Origin: Selenomonadales bacterium UBA7018
GTDB lineage: Bacteria > Bacillota > Negativicutes > Selenomonadales > Selenomonadaceae
DNA length: 7,218 nucleotides
Direction: 5' to 3'
NCBI GenBank assembly: GCA_002448305.1
Contig: DJWY01000013.1
Location: 1 to 7,218, forward strand
The notes below the pieces were generated by a model. It did not search any database. It was not told the origin of the DNA and worked only from the letters and a program-made list of their open reading frames with translations. Of the stretch, positions 4,290-7,218 are shown one piece after another (positions within the stretch are counted from its first letter, which is position 1; each line of letters opens with the position of its first letter). The translations under genes and the position numbers were made by a program.

Positions 4290-6941
4290 TTGGACACGTC
4301 ACGAAAAATTTGCACCGTCTTGACCGCAGAGGATTTGTCAACGGAAAAAATTTCCGAGACTGCTGCGACAATCGAGCAGAACTTGAACAAAGTTTATCTG
4401 CTGAATCCGAGCGTAAGGCTTTGCAACGTCATCGATCGTTTGAGTAAAGTCATTCGCAAGAAAAGTGCGCTGACTAAAACGCGTATTGCTTACAATTTGT
4501 CGTTCGGACTTAAAACCGTGCTCAAGACCGGCAATGACCTTTCTGCCGACGGTGACGAAGTAAAAACTTTCGCCGATTTGATTGAACGCATTTTGGACGA
4601 AAATCTTTCTCTCAAGCGCGAAGATTATCATGTCATCATTGACAACGAAAATTTAACCGACAAAGAACTTGCCAATCAAGCCGTCGCAAAACTTTTCCAG
4701 CAGACGATTTTCCTCAACATCGGGCTTGACATTCAAAAGAAGTCCGAAATCAAAATGGCGATAATGAAAGATCGTTTCCGCGCAAATTATTCCGAACTCG
4801 TCGCGCAGATTAAGCAACAGAAAGATTTTCTTAATTCGGCACTTCAACACGCCGGACTTAACGACAGCGGAAAAAAGCGCGTCACTGAAATTTTGAACGC
4901 ATTGAAACAAACCGAGGAGAGACTTGCGGCGGCTAAGACGCGCCCGTTGCGTATCGCGGCAATGGGCACCAAAAAAGCCGGCAAGAGCGTCGTCATCAAC
5001 GATTTGCTTCGCCGCGACTTTGCGCCGACAAGTTCCGAGCTTCCTACGCCCAACACGGTTAAATACATTCCTATCGCTCCCGACGGTCAACTTACTCTAG
5101 ACTACGACGGCAAAAAATTTACATTCGTCACGGCGGAAGCCCTTAAAAAATTTATCGGCGACGAATTTGAAAAAGCGCAGAAAAAAACCGGTAAAGGTGC
5201 CGCGCTTCCCGACATGACGATTTACTATCCTTGCGACGATCTCAACGGCTACGAGATTTGGGACACACCCGGACCGAATTACGCGGGCGCGGGCGACGAA
5301 CATCGCAAGAACGCCGAGGCTTGTATCCGCGAAGTCGACGTTTGTATTTTCGTCATGGATTATTCCAAATACCTCACCGACGACGAGGCGAACTTTTTAA
5401 ATGACATTCGCTCCGCCTTTCAAAAGAACGATAAATTTTACTCGCTGTTCATCACCGTCAACAAAATCGACCTGATTTATACGGCGGAAGTTCAAAAATC
5501 TGTCAATCGTGTGCTGGATTATATCAGCGACAAGCTTGAAGAGCTCGACTACAAAAATATCGTCGTCTTCGGGACGAGTGCCTTGCAGAGTTTTTATCTT
5601 GATAAAGTCATTGAGCTTGCCAAAGCCGACGGCGCAACGAAGCCGCCTTTTGTCACTACCGATTCGGTAAATAAACTCGCCGACAATCACATGGACGAAG
5701 ACGATTTGATAATGACATCAATCGACACTATCGGCGGCATGATAAATAAATTGTTACGTTTTCACGGCATAAAAGGCGCGACGGAAAAAGAAATCGAAGC
5801 GTTCAGCGGTATTCCTCAGCTCCGCCGCTACACAAAATATATCGGCGACACGAAGGCGGATATGGAAATCGTTAATAAGGTTGTCGGCGATTGCGAAGGA
5901 CACTTTGCCATTATTAAAAGTGCGCTTGACGTTGTTGTTTACCAGACTTTGAGCGACGAGGCTAAAAAATATCTTGAACAAGTCGTTCCAAAAATCGACG
6001 AAGTCAACAACATGGCAAGAGATATGAAAGCAAGCTTGAGTAGCCTTTTGGATTTAAAAGCCCTGCGTGCGGCAAAAGATGACGCTCAAAGGCGCAATAA
6101 TAGTACAAAAGCGCAAGCCTTCAAAGATTTTGATAACAACGTTAATGACGCCGTAAATCGCATATTGCCGAATAACGCCGATACCGAAAAAAAGATTCGC
6201 CAATTCGTTGAAAATCCCGGCGATAATGATGACTTCATGGAAAAAATCTTTTCGGAAGTAGTAGCCGCTTTCATGTACATTACCAAAAGTTCAGGCGAAG
6301 AGACCGGAAGGAATGCGCAAATTGTAGCGGGGAATAGAAAATCTACAATCGAACGCGGACTTAACGAATGGACAACTAGGATTGTTGACAAGGTCAAGAA
6401 CATTAACGCAATGCTGAAAAAATCAGGCGTGCCGACTATTACCTTGCCGAGTTTCCCTGTCTCCGTTTCGATAGACATTTCAAAAGTGAAATTTACAGGC
6501 GAACACGTTGACTTTCAAAAAATTTTCGGCTTCGCATCGAACTCTATCAAGAAAGTTGAGCGTACGGGGTTTTTCGGCTGGGTTGCGGATATATTCACCA
6601 CCAAAAGAGTTGCTGACGTTGAGGAATTCAAAAAGAATCTTTCCGCCGAAATTAAAAGAACAGCTCATCCGGAGCTTGAACGCGAGTTTAATAATTTGTC
6701 GCGGCAATTAAATGACGAACTGGAAAAAGTTTTCATTCGCTTTGATAAGGATTGCGATGACACGAAAAGAATTTACACGACGATTTTTGAAAATACAAAC
6801 CGCAACATAATCGAAGTTCGCGACGCCACCGGCAAGAAAAAAGCCGAACTCGACCGCAACATTGCCGCTCTTAAAGAAATTTCTGCTCACTTTCAGCCGT
6901 ATTTTAAAATTTGGAGCAATATTCGAGTGGAGGACGAATAA
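4290..6941 (+). CDS. Second dynamin-like GTPase with long N-terminal extension, 883 aa
   Basis: Translation starts at TTG behind a perfect SD. Residues 1-215 form a helical region rich in Lys, Glu and Gln ending in a likely coiled coil (about 150-215), placed before the GTPase domain. G1 is GTKKAGKS (226-233), followed by Val where Ser or Thr is common. G2 is in LPTPNTV (251-257), G3 is DTPG (325-328), G4 is NKID (391-394), and G5-like TSA is at 429-431. The G2-G3 spacing is near that of classical dynamins, unlike its neighbour. Long helices follow. A hydrophobic, aromatic segment GFFGWVADIF (760-769) is flanked by basic residues and resembles the membrane-inserting paddle tip of bacterial dynamins. 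Two different GTPases translated together suggest a heteromeric complex, as described for Campylobacter Cj0411/Cj0412. That partnership is inferred from gene order. It overlaps the next gene by one base. Confidence 0.9.
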   Translation: MDTSRKICTVLTAEDLSTEKISETAATIEQNLNKVYLLNPSVRLCNVIDRLSKVIRKKSALTKTRIAYNLSFGLKTVLKTGNDLSADGDEVKTFADLIERILDENLSLKREDYHVIIDNENLTDKELANQAVAKLFQQTIFLNIGLDIQKKSEIKMAIMKDRFRANYSELVAQIKQQKDFLNSALQHAGLNDSGKKRVTEILNALKQTEERLAAAKTRPLRIAAMGTKKAGKSVVINDLLRRDFAPTSSELPTPNTVKYIPIAPDGQLTLDYDGKKFTFVTAEALKKFIGDEFEKAQKKTGKGAALPDMTIYYPCDDLNGYEIWDTPGPNYAGAGDEHRKNAEACIREVDVCIFVMDYSKYLTDDEANFLNDIRSAFQKNDKFYSLFITVNKIDLIYTAEVQKSVNRVLDYISDKLEELDYKNIVVFGTSALQSFYLDKVIELAKADGATKPPFVTTDSVNKLADNHMDEDDLIMTSIDTIGGMINKLLRFHGIKGATEKEIEAFSGIPQLRRYTKYIGDTKADMEIVNKVVGDCEGHFAIIKSALDVVVYQTLSDEAKKYLEQVVPKIDEVNNMARDMKASLSSLLDLKALRAAKDDAQRRNNSTKAQAFKDFDNNVNDAVNRILPNNADTEKKIRQFVENPGDNDDFMEKIFSEVVAAFMYITKSSGEETGRNAQIVAGNRKSTIERGLNEWTTRIVDKVKNINAMLKKSGVPTITLPSFPVSVSIDISKVKFTGEHVDFQKIFGFASNSIKKVERTGFFGWVADIFTTKRVADVEEFKKNLSAEIKRTAHPELEREFNNLSRQLNDELEKVFIRFDKDCDDTKRIYTTIFENTNRNIIEVRDATGKKKAELDRNIAALKEISAHFQPYFKIWSNIRVEDE

Positions 6942-7218
6942 TGTTTACAGCGTCGGCTTTTAATTTAATAAAGCGGAATTGTCCCGAAGACCTCGATAAA
7001 CTTTTGCGACTTTTGGATATTAAGATTGATTGGAAACACGGTGACGAATTTGAAATTGCCAAGAAACTTGACGACGAGCTTGATAAAAAAATCTGCGCGT
7101 TGCTCAAGAGTGATTCGGATTTGGCTGGCTACGCAAAATTGCTTGACATGGGCGGCATAGAATTTTCTATAAGTGAGACGCGCAAAGAACGGCTTGCCAA
7201 AATCATCGCCAATCGCGA
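6941..7218 (+). CDS. Third operon gene, unrecognised, cut by window end
   Basis: ATG at 6941-6943 overlaps the stop of the second GTPase by one base (TAATG), and GGAGG (6929-6933) lies seven bases upstream, so this is a well-supported start. The 92 visible residues are helical and highly charged. They include a Leu/Lys/Asp-rich stretch (DLDKLLRLLDIKIDW, then KKLDDELDKKICALL) and a second helix-rich part ending in RKERLAKIIANR. No P-loop, signal peptide or membrane helix is visible. The second GTPase also has a long helical region before its G domain, so this could be the start of a third dynamin-like protein. It could equally be an unrelated partner or effector. I do not recognise it. The tight coupling says it is made together with the two GTPases. 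Confidence 0.8.
   Translation, partial: MFTASAFNLIKRNCPEDLDKLLRLLDIKIDWKHGDEFEIAKKLDDELDKKICALLKSDSDLAGYAKLLDMGGIEFSISETRKERLAKIIANR

Noticed and set aside
4653..5090. Minus-strand open frame of 145 codons opposite the second GTPase
   Set aside because: It is the mirror of the strongly coding GTPase frame covering the P-loop. It has no recognisable domain and no start signal.

Overview
The window looks like an accessory region of a bacterial chromosome or integrated element. The coding style mixes A/T-rich homopolymers with GAC, GCG and CGC codons, the Shine-Dalgarno (SD) sequences are strong, and TTG is used as a start. This would fit a low-to-mid GC Firmicutes-type anaerobe, for example a Negativicutes member. 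That taxonomic guess is weak and rests only on sequence style.

Left part (1-1547). The 3' end of an unrecognised gene (1-363, +) converges on a small excisionase-family HTH gene (415-609, -), and a shared hairpin terminator lies between them. A 334-bp gene-free stretch (610-943) follows. It carries an inverted repeat and a 10-bp direct repeat that may be regulator-binding sites. Next come two small XRE/Cro-CI-type HTH genes, both apparently damaged. The first (944-1174) keeps its HTH core but ends in an abnormal tail. The second (1206-1461) is complete only if one base is skipped near 1230. Between them is a perfect consensus sigma-70 promoter, TTGACA-16 nt-TATAAT (1171-1198), whose -35 box overlaps the stop codon of the first HTH gene. 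A small GC-rich hairpin (1477-1493) sits just before the main operon.

Right part (1548-7218). This is a tight operon of two large dynamin-like GTPases (909 and 883 aa) plus a third ORF that runs off the window. The SD of the second GTPase overlaps the stop codon of the first, and the third gene overlaps the second by one base (TAATG). Both GTPases have complete G1, G3 and G4 motifs but different architectures. The first has an early P-loop and a long insert between G2 and G3. The second has a ~215-residue N-terminal region before its P-loop and a hydrophobic, paddle-like segment near its C-terminus.

Paired dynamin-like proteins are known to act together as heteromeric membrane-remodelling machines (Campylobacter Cj0411/Cj0412). 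Tandem Leo-type dynamins also form the Eleos anti-phage system. Two dynamins, an uncharacterised third gene, decayed regulators and an orphan excisionase-like gene together suggest an accessory membrane-acting, possibly defensive module. That role is inferred from context and not shown by the sequence.
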